Positions 26,052-34,364 are shown, numbered from the stretch's first letter. The stretch: DNA of 64,000 nucleotides from Kribbella pittospori (GCF_004331465.1 NZ_SJKB01000003.1:248001-312000); one strand, 5' to 3'. The notes: a model not told the origin generated them from the letters alone. Numbers and translations: made by a program.

Positions 26052-26581
26052 CGGGACGGCTGATGGTGGTCAACGGTGGGTCCAGTTCGGGGAAGTCCGG
26101 AATGATCCGGTGCCTGCAGGCGATCCTGGACGAGCGGTGGCTGACGTTCGGGGCGGACAGCTTCGTCGAGGCGATGCCGGCCGCGATGCAGGCGTCCGAT
26201 GACGGGATCCACATCGGCGCGAACGGCGAGGTCGTGGTCGGCACCGAGTTCCGGCGGCTGGAAGCGGCCTGGACGGCGGGCGTCGTCGCGATGTGTCGGG
26301 CCGGTGCGAACGTCATCATCGACGACGTCTTCCTCGGCGGAGCCGCATCGCAGCAGCGCTGGCGCGACGCGGCCGAGGACGTCGAGGTCCTCTGGGTCGG
26401 TGTCCACTGCGATCCCGAGGTAGCCGCTGGACGCGAGCTGGCCCGCGGCGACCGGGCGGTCGGGATGGCGGCCTTGCAGGCGACCCTCGTCCACGAGGGT
26501 GTCAGCTACGACGTCGAGGTCGACTCGAGTCACACCGAAGCCTTGGACTGCGCCCGGACTATCGCCGGGCACTTGAAGTGA
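26048..26581 (+). CDS. Chloramphenicol phosphotransferase-like kinase
   Basis: A 177-residue P-loop kinase of the CPT family, whose founding member phosphorylates chloramphenicol on its primary hydroxyl. The Walker A is GGSSSGKSG at residues about 10-18, and the catalytic Asp occurs in [11 protein letters not shown], nearly the same as the family signature. [11 protein letters not shown] carries the Walker B-like Asp, and [13 protein letters not shown] the Arg-rich lid. The start is GTG 26048, overlapping the MFS stop by 4 nt; an in-frame extension upstream is a shadow of the MFS gene. The natural substrate may be another hydroxylated compound. It overlaps the convergent TetR gene by 23 nt. 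Confidence 0.83.
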   Translation: MTGRLMVVNGGSSSGKSGMIRCLQAILDERWLTFGADSFVEAMPAAMQASDDGIHIGANGEVVVGTEFRRLEAAWTAGVVAMCRAGANVIIDDVFLGGAASQQRWRDAAEDVEVLWVGVHCDPEVAAGRELARGDRAVGMAALQATLVHEGVSYDVEVDSSHTEALDCARTIAGHLK

Positions 26582-27182
26582 TCTCGACCCGCGCGAAGGC
26601 CGAGCCGATCCGCGTCCGGTGATCTGAGACGACCTCAGCCTCGTCGTCACCGGCCAGAATCCGGCGGACCGACTCCAGGTGGACGGTCCGGTACGCCGCA
26701 ACCGCCAGCGCGGCGGTGAGGCGAGCATCGGGTACGCCGGTGGCCTCCATCGCAGCTGCGATCGCATGCTCGAGATGGTCGAGCAGTTCGCGAGCGCGTG
26801 ACTGCAGTGCACGTGAGGATTCGACCAGCCGCCAGAACGCCGCGAAACGACCTCGGATCGTGGACAGTGGATGCCCTTCGTCGGCCAGCTTGATCATCAG
26901 CTCGGACAACGCAGCGACGGCGGAGGTGCCGACCGGGCGATCGGTGACGGCGGCAACCACCAGGGCCTCGGCCTCCGGGTAGCGATCGAAGAGCAGGTCC
27001 TCCTTCCGCGGGAAGTGGGCGAACACGGTCGGCCGGGCGACGTCGGCGGCCTCCGCGATCTCTGACACCGACACCGCGTCGAAGCCGCGCTCCAGGAAGA
27101 GCGCCGTCGCGACGTCGGAGATCCGGGTCCGGAGCTCGGCCTTCTTGCGCTCGCGGCGGCCTGGCGCTGGGTGCTGGTCCAC
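26559..27182 (-). CDS. TetR family regulator
   Basis: A 207-residue TetR repressor. The DNA-binding domain lies at residues about 15-62 ([20 protein letters not shown], then [20 protein letters not shown]). The C-terminal half resembles TetR_C domains of actinobacterial regulators. It starts at GTG 27182. It is divergent from the TIM-barrel hydrolase gene at 27257, with a 34-nt palindrome in the gap whose arms match at 9 of 10 positions, so it probably represses that gene and itself. The effector is unknown. Confidence 0.87.
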   Translation of the reverse strand: MDQHPAPGRRERKKAELRTRISDVATALFLERGFDAVSVSEIAEAADVARPTVFAHFPRKEDLLFDRYPEAEALVVAAVTDRPVGTSAVAALSELMIKLADEGHPLSTIRGRFAAFWRLVESSRALQSRARELLDHLEHAIAAAMEATGVPDARLTAALAVAAYRTVHLESVRRILAGDDEAEVVSDHRTRIGSAFARVEITSSARR

Positions 27183-27200
27183 GCCGTCAGGGTAGGTGAA

Positions 27201-27234
27201 CTCGTACTCGATAAAAAGATGTACCGAGTATGAG
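27201..27234. promoter_or_regulatory. TetR operator between 27182 and 27257
   Basis: An inverted repeat with arms CTCGTACTCG (27201-27210) and CGAGTATGAG (27225-27234), matching at 9 of 10 positions, with a 14-nt A-rich centre. It lies upstream of the TACCGT -10 (27244-27249) of the rightward gene. It is the probable operator of the TetR regulator transcribed leftward. Confidence 0.65.
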
Positions 27235-27256
27235 ATTGATTGCTACCGTAGTGCCC

Positions 27257-28267
27257 ATGCGTCCTCTCGGGGTGAACTACGACACCGGCCTGCAGTACGA
27301 CGGCCGTTCGACGCGCCGGCGCTTCGACGCCGGCACGGTCCGCGACGAACTGCGGACCATCGCCGACGATCTGCACGCTCCCGCCGTACGGGTCTCGGGC
27401 AACGACCCGGACCGGCTCACGATCGCGGGGGAGGCGGCCCTCGACGCCGGCCTGGACCTGTGGTTCTCGCCGGTCCCGATGGATCTCGAGCCGGACGAGT
27501 TCATCGCGTTCCTGTCCGACTGTGCGAGGCGCGCAGAGACGTTGCGGACGAGCGGCCGGGGCGACGTCGTGCTGGTGCTGGGTTGCGAGCTTTCCGTGTT
27601 CTGCAAGGGATTCGTGCCCGGCGAGACGTCGGGGGAGCGGTTGGCAACGATGGCCGATCCGGCGACCTGGACCGATCAGGCGAAGCTCGCGCAGCTGTAC
27701 GAGGGCCTCGCGCGGTGGGGCGACGTACAGCAGCGGCTGGTGGCCGCGGCCCGCGCCGAGTTCGGCGGCCGGATCACCTACGCCGCCGGGATGTGGGAGG
27801 ACGTGAACTGGGAGCTGTTCGACATCGTCAGCATCGACGCGTACCGCGACCAGCAGAACGCGGCGACGTTCCACGACGAGTTGGTGGCCCGGCAGAAGTG
27901 GGGCAAGCCGGTCGCGATCACCGAGTTCGGCTGCTGCGCCTACCGCGGCGCCGCTGCCCGGGGCGGCTCGGGCTGGATGATCGTCGACCGGTCCGTCGAC
28001 CCGCCCGCGATCAACGGGCACTACGAGCGCGATGAGGGGGAACAAGTGGAGTACCTGCTGGAGCTCGTCGAGGAGTTCGACCGGATCGAGCTCGCGGCCG
28101 CGTTCTGGTTCAGCTTCGCCGGGTACGAACTGCCACACCGGCCCGGCGACCCCGCCCACGATCTGGACCTGTCGTCCTACGGACTCGTCGCGACCGATGG
28201 CGACGGTGGCTGGCGGCCGAAGCGCGTCTTCGGTGCCCTGGCCGACCTGAACGGCAACCGGCGCTGA
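27257..28267 (+). CDS. GH-like TIM-barrel hydrolase (putative)
   Basis: A 336-residue protein with the strand order of a clan A glycoside hydrolase. VAITEFGCCAY resembles the strand-7 nucleophile motif, and LGCELSVFCKG lies where clan A enzymes have the acid/base Glu after Asn, but here Cys precedes the Glu. No signal peptide is seen. The ATG at 27257 is preferred to an in-frame ATG at 27230, because the latter lies inside the operator and a TACCGT -10 (27244-27249) sits 7 nt before 27257, giving a leaderless mRNA. The stop shares a base with the start of an aldo/keto reductase, so the two are coupled. The substrate is unknown. Confidence 0.6.
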   Translation: MRPLGVNYDTGLQYDGRSTRRRFDAGTVRDELRTIADDLHAPAVRVSGNDPDRLTIAGEAALDAGLDLWFSPVPMDLEPDEFIAFLSDCARRAETLRTSGRGDVVLVLGCELSVFCKGFVPGETSGERLATMADPATWTDQAKLAQLYEGLARWGDVQQRLVAAARAEFGGRITYAAGMWEDVNWELFDIVSIDAYRDQQNAATFHDELVARQKWGKPVAITEFGCCAYRGAAARGGSGWMIVDRSVDPPAINGHYERDEGEQVEYLLELVEEFDRIELAAAFWFSFAGYELPHRPGDPAHDLDLSSYGLVATDGDGGWRPKRVFGALADLNGNRR

Positions 28268-29214
28268 TGGACTCCGTCCGGTTGGGCGGGACCGGTCTGC
28301 GGGTGTCGCGGATCTGCCTGGGGATGATGAGTTTCGGTACCGGTGGTGCGCGCGAGTGGCACCTGGGCGAGGAGGCCGCGGAGCCGATCGTACGGCGGGC
28401 AGTCGACGCCGGAGCCACGTTCTTCGACACCGCCGACGCGTACTCGAAGGGCACCGGCGAGGAGCTGACCGGTCGGCTGCTGCGGAAGTTCTTCGGCCGC
28501 CGCGAGGACTACGTACTCGCGACCAAGGTGTACTACCCGACCGGCCCCGGACCGAACGACCGCGGCCTGTCCCGCAAGCACATCCTGGACGCGATCGACG
28601 CCTCGCTGCGCCGGCTCGGCACCGAGTACGTCGACCTGTACCAGATCCACCGGTGGGACGACGAGACGCCGATCGAGGAGACGATGGACGCGCTCGCGGA
28701 CGTCGTCCGGGCCGGGAAGGCCCGCTATCTCGGGGCGTCGAGCATGTTCGCCTGGCAGTTCGTGAAGGCGCAACAGGTAGCGCCGATCCCGTTTGTCGCG
28801 ATGCAGAACCACTACAACCTGGTCTACCGCGAGGAAGAGCGCGAGATGATCCCGCTCTGCCTCGACCAGGGCGTCGCCGTGATTCCCTACAGCCCGCTGG
28901 CCCGCGGTCTACTGGCCCGGACCGGCGGAGGTACGACGCGATCCGGCAGCGACCCGGTCGCCGACGACCTGTACGGCGAGAGCGACCAAGCCGTCGTGAA
29001 GGCCGTTCACGGGGTCGCCGCGGATCGTGGTGTGCCCCCGGCTCAGGTCGCACTGGCCTGGCTCCTCGGCGCTCGCGGCGTCACCGCTCCGGTGGTCGGC
29101 GCAACCCGCGCGCAGCATATGGACGACGCGGTGGCTGCCGTCGACCTCACGCTCACTGCGGATGAGCGGGCGCTGCTGGAAGCGCCGTACCGTCCGCATC
29201 CGGTCACCACCTGA
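28267..29214 (+). CDS. Aldo/keto reductase
   Basis: A 315-residue NADPH-dependent carbonyl reductase of the aldo/keto reductase superfamily, with the catalytic tetrad residues visible as Asp and Tyr in FFDTADAYSKG, Lys in LATKVYY and His in YQIHRWD. The C-terminal GARGVTAPVVGATRAQH holds the nucleotide phosphate-binding Arg region. The ATG overlaps the upstream stop (TGATG), so it is coupled to the TIM-barrel gene. That pairing suggests conversion of a sugar or glycoside released by the partner. It is a different enzyme from the aldo/keto reductase at 29824-30921. Confidence 0.9.
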   Translation: MDSVRLGGTGLRVSRICLGMMSFGTGGAREWHLGEEAAEPIVRRAVDAGATFFDTADAYSKGTGEELTGRLLRKFFGRREDYVLATKVYYPTGPGPNDRGLSRKHILDAIDASLRRLGTEYVDLYQIHRWDDETPIEETMDALADVVRAGKARYLGASSMFAWQFVKAQQVAPIPFVAMQNHYNLVYREEEREMIPLCLDQGVAVIPYSPLARGLLARTGGGTTRSGSDPVADDLYGESDQAVVKAVHGVAADRGVPPAQVALAWLLGARGVTAPVVGATRAQHMDDAVAAVDLTLTADERALLEAPYRPHPVTT

Positions 29215-29240
29215 CTGGACCCGCGGGTACAGTCGACGGT

Positions 29241-29837
29241 GTGCTGACGGCGAAGGGTGCGGCGACGCGGGATCGGATCGTCGCCGCCGCGGCTGCGGAG
29301 ATCCGCGAGCGTGGGGTCGGGGCGGTGACGCTCGACGACATCGGGCGGCGGAGCGGGACGGGCAAGAGCCAGCTGTTCCACTACTTCCCCGAGGGCAAGG
29401 AGCAGTTGCTGCTGGCGGTGGCCGAGCGCGAGGCCGACCGGGTGATCGAAGATCAGGAGCCGCAGCTCGGGCAGCTGACCACGTGGGAAGCGTGGCGGGA
29501 GTGGCGTGATGTCGTCGTCGAGAAGTACCGGCGCCAGGGCGTGAACTGCCCGCTCGGCGTACTGATCACGGAGATCGGGCGGCATACTCCGGCCGCGCAG
29601 GCGGTGACCGGCAAGCTGCTCGCGCAGTGGCAGCGCCGGGTCCAGGCCGGGATCGAGGAGATGAAGGCCGCCGGGAAGATCCGTGCCGAGGTGGACCCCG
29701 CCCGCGCCTCCGCGGCCCTGATCGCGTCGATCCAGGGCGGGGTCGTCATCCTCATGTCGTCCGGCTCGGCCAAGCACCTGGAGTACGCGCTCGACCTCTG
29801 CCTGGACTACCTCCACGGCGGCGTCACCGCCAGTTGA
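29241..29837 (+). CDS. TetR family regulator
   Basis: A 198-residue TetR regulator. The DNA-binding domain is near residues 8-55 (AATRDRIVAAAAAEIRERGV, then RSGTGKSQLFHYFPEGKEQL). The C-terminal part (VNCPLGVLITEIG) resembles the TetR_C_6/LmrA-YxaF-like group often controlling reductase or efflux genes. It starts at GTG 29241, with TACAGT at 29228-29233 7 nt upstream, so it is probably leaderless. It overlaps the convergent aldo/keto reductase gene by 14 nt, its likely or nearest target. Confidence 0.85.
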   Translation: MLTAKGAATRDRIVAAAAAEIRERGVGAVTLDDIGRRSGTGKSQLFHYFPEGKEQLLLAVAEREADRVIEDQEPQLGQLTTWEAWREWRDVVVEKYRRQGVNCPLGVLITEIGRHTPAAQAVTGKLLAQWQRRVQAGIEEMKAAGKIRAEVDPARASAALIASIQGGVVILMSSGSAKHLEYALDLCLDYLHGGVTAS

Positions 29838-30921
29838 CCACCGGCGGCTGGTACCCGGACGGCTTGTCGGCGACCTTGGCGCCGGCGTTGACCAGCCAGC
29901 CTTGGTACTCCGGCGTGAACATGCGGTACACGGACTCCGGCGGTGCGGCGCTCGCCTCGTCGAGGGCAGACCGCAGTTCCGTGGGGAGCTCGAAGTCGAG
30001 GGACGCCAGCGTGGAGTCGAGCTGCTCAGGACTGCTGGCGCCGACGATCGCCGAGGCGATGCCGGGCTGGGTGGCGACCCAGTTCACGGCGACCTGAGCC
30101 ATCGAGACTCCAAGCTTGTCCGCCACCGATTCGACCGTCTCGAGCAGGTCCCAATGCCGATCGCTCCAGGTCCGGACCGGTGCTCCGTCGCCGGTGAGAC
30201 GTCCATCGCCGGACATGCCCTGCGCGTGGTCGCGGCGGTACTTGCCGGTGAGGAATCCGCTGCCGAGTGGACTCCACGCCGTGATGCCGAGCCCGAGCGT
30301 CTGGCCGAGCGGGACGTGCTCGGTCTCGATCGTCCGCTCGACCAGCGAATACGGCAGTTGCAGGCTGACCATCGGCACCGACGAGTGCGCCTCGGCGAGT
30401 GTCTGGGCGCGAGCGGCGTACCAGGCCGGTACGTCGGACAGGCCGGCGTACCGGATCTTGCCGGCTCTGGTGAGGTCGTCGAAGGTGCGCAGGACCTCCT
30501 CGATCGGGGTGATGCGGTCCCAGGTGTGCAGGAGGAACAGGTCGAGGTAGTCGGTGCGCAGCCGGCGCAGTGATGCGTCGACCGCGCGGATCATGTGCTT
30601 GCGGCCGTTGCCGCCGGCATTCGGATCGCCGGGGTCGACGCTGTTGGTGAACTTGGTGGTGAGCACCATCCGCTCCCGGAGTCCGGCCTGCTCGATCAGC
30701 TTGCCGAGGATCGTTTCGCTCTCACCCGCGGTGTAGAAGTCGGCCGTGTCGATGAAGTTGCCCCCGGCATCGACGTACCGGTGGAAGATGGATCGCGCCT
30801 CGTCCTCGGTCTTGCCGTACGGCGCGTGGAAGCCGCCGGTGCCGAAGTTCATCGTGCCCAGGGCCAGCCGGCTCACGCGCAGTCCGGACCGGCCGAGCAG
30901 GTAGTAGTCGTCAAGTGCCAT
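29824..30921 (-). CDS. Aldo/keto reductase
   Basis: A 365-residue NADPH-dependent reductase with the tetrad residues visible as Asp and Tyr in FIDTADFYTAG, Lys in LTTKFTN and His in LFLLHTWDR. The C-terminal VGASSPEQLDSTLASLDFEL is the typical cofactor region. The start is the ATG at 30921 (MALDDYYLLGRSG); longer in-frame extensions read the GMC gene in reverse and are not real. It is divergent from the GMC oxidoreductase gene, with 97 nt between the starts. The substrate is unknown. Confidence 0.88.
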   Translation of the reverse strand: MALDDYYLLGRSGLRVSRLALGTMNFGTGGFHAPYGKTEDEARSIFHRYVDAGGNFIDTADFYTAGESETILGKLIEQAGLRERMVLTTKFTNSVDPGDPNAGGNGRKHMIRAVDASLRRLRTDYLDLFLLHTWDRITPIEEVLRTFDDLTRAGKIRYAGLSDVPAWYAARAQTLAEAHSSVPMVSLQLPYSLVERTIETEHVPLGQTLGLGITAWSPLGSGFLTGKYRRDHAQGMSGDGRLTGDGAPVRTWSDRHWDLLETVESVADKLGVSMAQVAVNWVATQPGIASAIVGASSPEQLDSTLASLDFELPTELRSALDEASAAPPESVYRMFTPEYQGWLVNAGAKVADKPSGYQPPVVNWR

Positions 30922-31018
30922 GCCCTCAGCGTTGCTCGGGAAAAATGGACCGGCAAGTACAAACAGTCGCGGCGTGATTGAGTGGGGACCGGCGTCCTCT
31001 GACGAAGGAGATCGGACT

Positions 31019-33013
31019 GTGGGGTTGTCGGAACGGCAGCGGTTGGTACTCGAGCGGTTGGCGGAGCTCGCGATCCCGGCGGACGACTTCCCGTCGGCGG
31101 CCGAGGCCGGTGCGGTGGGGTTCATCGAGCGAGTGGTGACCGAGGACCGGCCGGACTGGCTGGTGCGGGTCGAGCGGGCGCTGGAGGTCGCGGGGGACGA
31201 GCCGGACCTTGATGTGGTGATGGCAGACCTGGATGGTGCGTGGCTGGTGCGGATGATCGCGCAGGGGTTCTACGCGGGGGATGGGCAGGTCCGGCCGCCG
31301 GCGTGGACCATGGTCGGCTGGCAGGCGGACATGGCCGGGGCGTGGGAGCCGGTGCAGACCGATCTGCGCGTCACGCCGCGGTCGGAGTTGGCGGATCGCT
31401 ACGACTGCATCGTGGTCGGCTCCGGCGCGGGCGGTGGTGCGGCAGCGCAGGTGCTGGCCGAGTCCGGGCGGTCGGTGCTGGTCGTGGAGACCGGTCGCTA
31501 CCCGACGACCGAGTCGTTGTCCCGCGACCATCTGCGGAACCCACGCTCGGTGGCCGGACTGCCTGCACTGACCGACCCGGATCCGTTCGGACGGCCTCGG
31601 GTCGCGGTGATCGACGGCGTACCGCGGCAGGTGCTGCCGCCGGACGGTGGCTGGGGCAACAACGCCTTCACGGTCGGCGGTGGCACCCGGGTGTACGGCG
31701 CTCAGGCCTGGCGGTTCGTGCCGCGCGACTTCGCGATGGCGAGCACGTACGGCGTTCCGTCAGGGAGTGCCCTCTCTGACTGGCCGATCACGTACGACGA
31801 CCTGGCGCCGTACTACACGCTGGCCGAGCAGAGGTTCGGGGTGAGTGGCGGCGGTGTGGACCCGTGGCACGAGCCGCGGGAGCTCCCGATGCCGCCTATG
31901 CCGCGCACCGGTCCGGCGACGCGGCTTGCGGCTGCTGCCGAGCGGCTGGGTTGGGGGACTCTCGACGTACCGCTGCTGATCAACTCGGTCGAGTACCTAG
32001 GACGGTCCGGTTGTGTGCGGTGTGGGCAGTGCGTCGGGTTCGCCTGTCCGGTCGAAGCAAAGTCCGGGACCCACAACACCGCGTTGCCGGCCGCACTCGC
32101 GACCGGACGCTGCACATTGGTCACCGAGACGACGGCGGAGCGACTGGTGACCGATGCGACCGGCCGCGTGACCGGTGTCGCGCTGGTCGCCGAGGATTGG
32201 CGCCGGACCGTGCAGTGCGATGAGGTCGTGATCGCCGCCGGTGCGAGCGAGACGCCGCGGCTGCTGCTCAACAGCGCCCACGACCGCGAACCCGATGGCC
32301 TCGGCAACAACCAGGACCAGGTCGGCCGGCATCTGCAGGCTCATGTGTACGCCGGTGCGGTCGGGCTGTTCGACGACGAGTTGGCCGACCTGATCGGGCC
32401 GGGTGTGTCGATCGCGACCTGCGACTTCCGGCACGGCAACGACGGGATCGTGGGCGGCGGGATGCTGGCGAACGAGTTCGTGCCGACCCCGGCCGCGACG
32501 TACGACTATCTGACCGGCGCGGGGTTGATCCCGCGGGCTGGTGCCGCGGGGAAGCAGGCGATGCGGCGGGACGCACGACGCATGCTGCGGGTCGTCGGGC
32601 CGATCCAGGAGGTCACGTCGGCGGAGTCCCGGGTCCAGGTCGATCCGCGGGTCCGCGACCGCTTCGGCAATCCGGTCGTGACGATCAGCGGCTCCATCCA
32701 CCCGGAGGACGTCCGGGCGCAGGCCTTCATGAGTGCGAAGGCCCGCGAGTGGCTGGAGGAAGCCGGCGCGGTCCGAACGGCTGTCGGTGGGGTTGGTACG
32801 ACGCGGCAGGCGAGCAGCGGGCAGCATCAGGCCGGCACCTGCCGGATGGGCGACGACCCGGCGCGGTCGGTCACCGATCCGTACGGCCGGGTCTGGGGTC
32901 ACGACAACGTCCGGATCGCCGACGCCTCCGTGCACGTGACGAACGGGGGAGTGAACCCCGTGCTCACCGTGCTGGCCAACTCCTTGCGGATCGCCCAGCA
33001 CCTGGCTGGGTGA
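31019..33013 (+). CDS. GMC oxidoreductase fused to a gluconate 2-dehydrogenase subunit 3-like domain
   Basis: A 664-residue flavoprotein. Residues about 1-115 resemble the gluconate 2-dehydrogenase subunit 3 domain (LSERQRLVLERLAELAIPAD), normally a separate partner of the flavin subunit. The rest is a GMC enzyme: FAD-binding VGSGAGGGAAAQVLAESG, a Cys-rich GCVRCGQCVGFACPVEAKSG segment, the C-terminal QAGTCRMGDDP, and the catalytic His/Asn region NGGVNPVLTVLANS. It oxidises an alcohol or sugar hydroxyl to a carbonyl. The start is GTG 31019, supported by AAGGAG at 31005-31010 with 8 nt spacing; an earlier in-frame ATG lies inside the divergent aldo/keto reductase gene. No signal peptide is seen. 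Confidence 0.85.
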   Translation: MGLSERQRLVLERLAELAIPADDFPSAAEAGAVGFIERVVTEDRPDWLVRVERALEVAGDEPDLDVVMADLDGAWLVRMIAQGFYAGDGQVRPPAWTMVGWQADMAGAWEPVQTDLRVTPRSELADRYDCIVVGSGAGGGAAAQVLAESGRSVLVVETGRYPTTESLSRDHLRNPRSVAGLPALTDPDPFGRPRVAVIDGVPRQVLPPDGGWGNNAFTVGGGTRVYGAQAWRFVPRDFAMASTYGVPSGSALSDWPITYDDLAPYYTLAEQRFGVSGGGVDPWHEPRELPMPPMPRTGPATRLAAAAERLGWGTLDVPLLINSVEYLGRSGCVRCGQCVGFACPVEAKSGTHNTALPAALATGRCTLVTETTAERLVTDATGRVTGVALVAEDWRRTVQCDEVVIAAGASETPRLLLNSAHDREPDGLGNNQDQVGRHLQAHVYAGAVGLFDDELADLIGPGVSIATCDFRHGNDGIVGGGMLANEFVPTPAATYDYLTGAGLIPRAGAAGKQAMRRDARRMLRVVGPIQEVTSAESRVQVDPRVRDRFGNPVVTISGSIHPEDVRAQAFMSAKAREWLEEAGAVRTAVGGVGTTRQASSGQHQAGTCRMGDDPARSVTDPYGRVWGHDNVRIADASVHVTNGGVNPVLTVLANSLRIAQHLAG

Positions 33014-33016
33014 AAG

Positions 33017-33535
33017 TCAGGCGAGGATGCGGGAGATGCCGACTCCGCTGCGGGCATCGCGGCCGTACTTCTCCACCTCGGCCGCGAGGTCCAGGCGGCG
33101 CACTCCGGCCTTCGCCCGGTCCTCGTCGGTAAGCAGGTCGGCCGGGATGATCCAGACGATCTCGAACTCGAGCCCGTTCGGGTCCTTGCCGTACAGGGAC
33201 TTGGTGGTGCCGTGGTCGGACTGACCGACCAGGGCGCCGGCCTCGGCCAGCGTCGCGGCGAGGTCCTCGAGGTCGCCGAGGGTGTCCACCTCCCAGGCGA
33301 GGTGATACAGCCCGACGGTCGTCTGCCCGGCACCGGACGGGCCGGCCTGCGGGCCGAGTTCGAACAGGCCGAGATCGTGGTCGTTGGTCGAGCCGGGCGC
33401 GCGGAGGAAGGCCGCGCCCTGGTAGGCGTCGCCGCCCTCGGTGTAGCCGAAGCCGAGCACGTCGCGGTAGAAGGCGACACTCTCGGCCACGTTCCGCACG
33501 TACAGCACCGCATGGTTCAAGCGGAAGATCGCCAT
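33017..33535 (-). CDS. VOC family (glyoxalase/extradiol dioxygenase-like) protein
   Basis: A 172-residue two-module VOC-fold protein with metal-binding residues apparent as His in FRLNHAVLYVRN, His in LYHLAWEVD, and Glu in NGLEFEIVWII, consistent with the 2-His-1-carboxylate site of extradiol dioxygenases. The C-terminal tail contains a Lys/Arg-rich LDLAAEVEKYGRDA. The family includes dioxygenases, glyoxalases and fosfomycin-type resistance proteins, so the activity is unknown. A short palindrome (GTTGA-AGAC-TCAAC) lies 36 nt upstream and may be the operator of a MarR/LysR-type regulator. Confidence 0.82.
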   Translation of the reverse strand: MAIFRLNHAVLYVRNVAESVAFYRDVLGFGYTEGGDAYQGAAFLRAPGSTNDHDLGLFELGPQAGPSGAGQTTVGLYHLAWEVDTLGDLEDLAATLAEAGALVGQSDHGTTKSLYGKDPNGLEFEIVWIIPADLLTDEDRAKAGVRRLDLAAEVEKYGRDARSGVGISRILA

Positions 33536-33571
33536 CGAACAACCTCTCTCGTCGGGACCCTCTCGATGATA

Positions 33572-33585
33572 GTTGAAGACTCAAC
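33572..33585. promoter_or_regulatory. Short palindrome upstream of the VOC gene
   Basis: GTTGA (33572-33576) and TCAAC (33581-33585) form a perfect inverted repeat with a 4-nt centre. The flanking bases add a further TA pair on either side (TAGTTGA and TCAACCTA). Such a site resembles MarR-type operators, which often sit at VOC dioxygenase genes; no MarR gene is adjacent. Confidence 0.4.
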
Positions 33586-33604
33586 CTAGGGCCACGGCTG
33601 CGCG

Positions 33605-34306
33605 CTAACGACGGCGAGGTCTGCCCGGCTTCTTACCCGTGCCCTTTGTGGCCGGCGCTTTCTTGGCCGGGGTCTTCTTGGCCGGGGCTTTGGCGGCGGG
33701 CTGGGCGCCGCGGCTGCTGTTGACCGTCCGGCCGCGGACGATCCCGATGAACTGCTCCACCAGTTCTGACGTCTCGTTCTCGGGCCAGCTCAACGCGACC
33801 TGCGACTCCGGCGCGTCCAGCAGCGGCCGGTAGGTGAGGTCCTTGCGGTGGTGCAGCCTGGCCAGCGACTGCGGTACGACGAGCAACCCGGTGCCCATGG
33901 CAACGAGTGCGATCGCATCCGCCGTGGTCGCCGGACGTTCGTCGATCACTCGCCCGGGTGGGCGTTCCCAGTCGAAGACGTCGTCCTGCGGGTGGAGCAT
34001 GAGTTCGTCGGCCAGGTCGTCGGTGGTCACCTCGTCGGCTGCCGTGACCAGGTGGTCCTTCGGGACCACGACCACCGTCTGCTCGACGTACAAGGGGATG
34101 GCGTGCAGGCCCTCGCGGTCGATCGGGAGCCGGAGGAGTACGGCGTCCACCTCGCCGCGACGTACCAGGGCCGGCGCGTCGTCGGCGCTGACCTGGATCA
34201 GCTCCAGCGGGATCCGGGGCAGGCGTTCGGCCCACATCCGCACCCACTTGGCGGGTGTCGCGCCGGGCACGTAGCCCAGCCGGAACGTGGGTCGGGGGCC
34301 GGTCAC
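33605..34306 (-). CDS. LysR substrate-binding domain protein without HTH, with AT-hook-like tail
   Basis: A 233-residue protein consisting of a LysR-type effector domain (FRLGYVPGATPAKWVRMW at the start; VALVAMGTGLLVVPQS-like strands further in) but no N-terminal winged HTH. The last about 35 residues are Lys/Ala/Pro-rich (AKKTPAKKAPATKG) and finish with KKPGRPRRR, an AT-hook-like core. The start is GTG 34306, with a TAGTCT -10 (34319-34314) 7 nt upstream, so it is probably leaderless. It is divergent from a DUF5997 gene through a shared 17-bp perfect inverted repeat. Such LysR-effector/DUF5997 pairs recur in actinobacteria; the function is not established. Confidence 0.78.
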   Translation of the reverse strand: MTGPRPTFRLGYVPGATPAKWVRMWAERLPRIPLELIQVSADDAPALVRRGEVDAVLLRLPIDREGLHAIPLYVEQTVVVVPKDHLVTAADEVTTDDLADELMLHPQDDVFDWERPPGRVIDERPATTADAIALVAMGTGLLVVPQSLARLHHRKDLTYRPLLDAPESQVALSWPENETSELVEQFIGIVRGRTVNSSRGAQPAAKAPAKKTPAKKAPATKGTGKKPGRPRRR

Positions 34307-34309
34307 GGT

Positions 34310-34362
34310 GGCAAGACTAGCGACCGTTACCGGGCGTGACGGCAGCGGTCGCTAGTCTTGCC
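34310..34362. promoter_or_regulatory. Mirror-image divergent promoters (17-bp inverted repeat)
   Basis: GGCAAGACTAGCGACCG (34310-34326) is repeated as its exact reverse complement at 34346-34362, separated by 19 nt. Each arm carries one TAGTCT -10 element reading outward and ends 2-3 nt before a start codon: GTG at 34306 on the minus strand and ATG at 34365 on the plus strand. The two genes therefore have nearly the same promoter and 5' end, and both mRNAs are probably leaderless. The repeat could also be one operator bound by a dimer. Confidence 0.7.
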
Positions 34363-34364
34363 GC

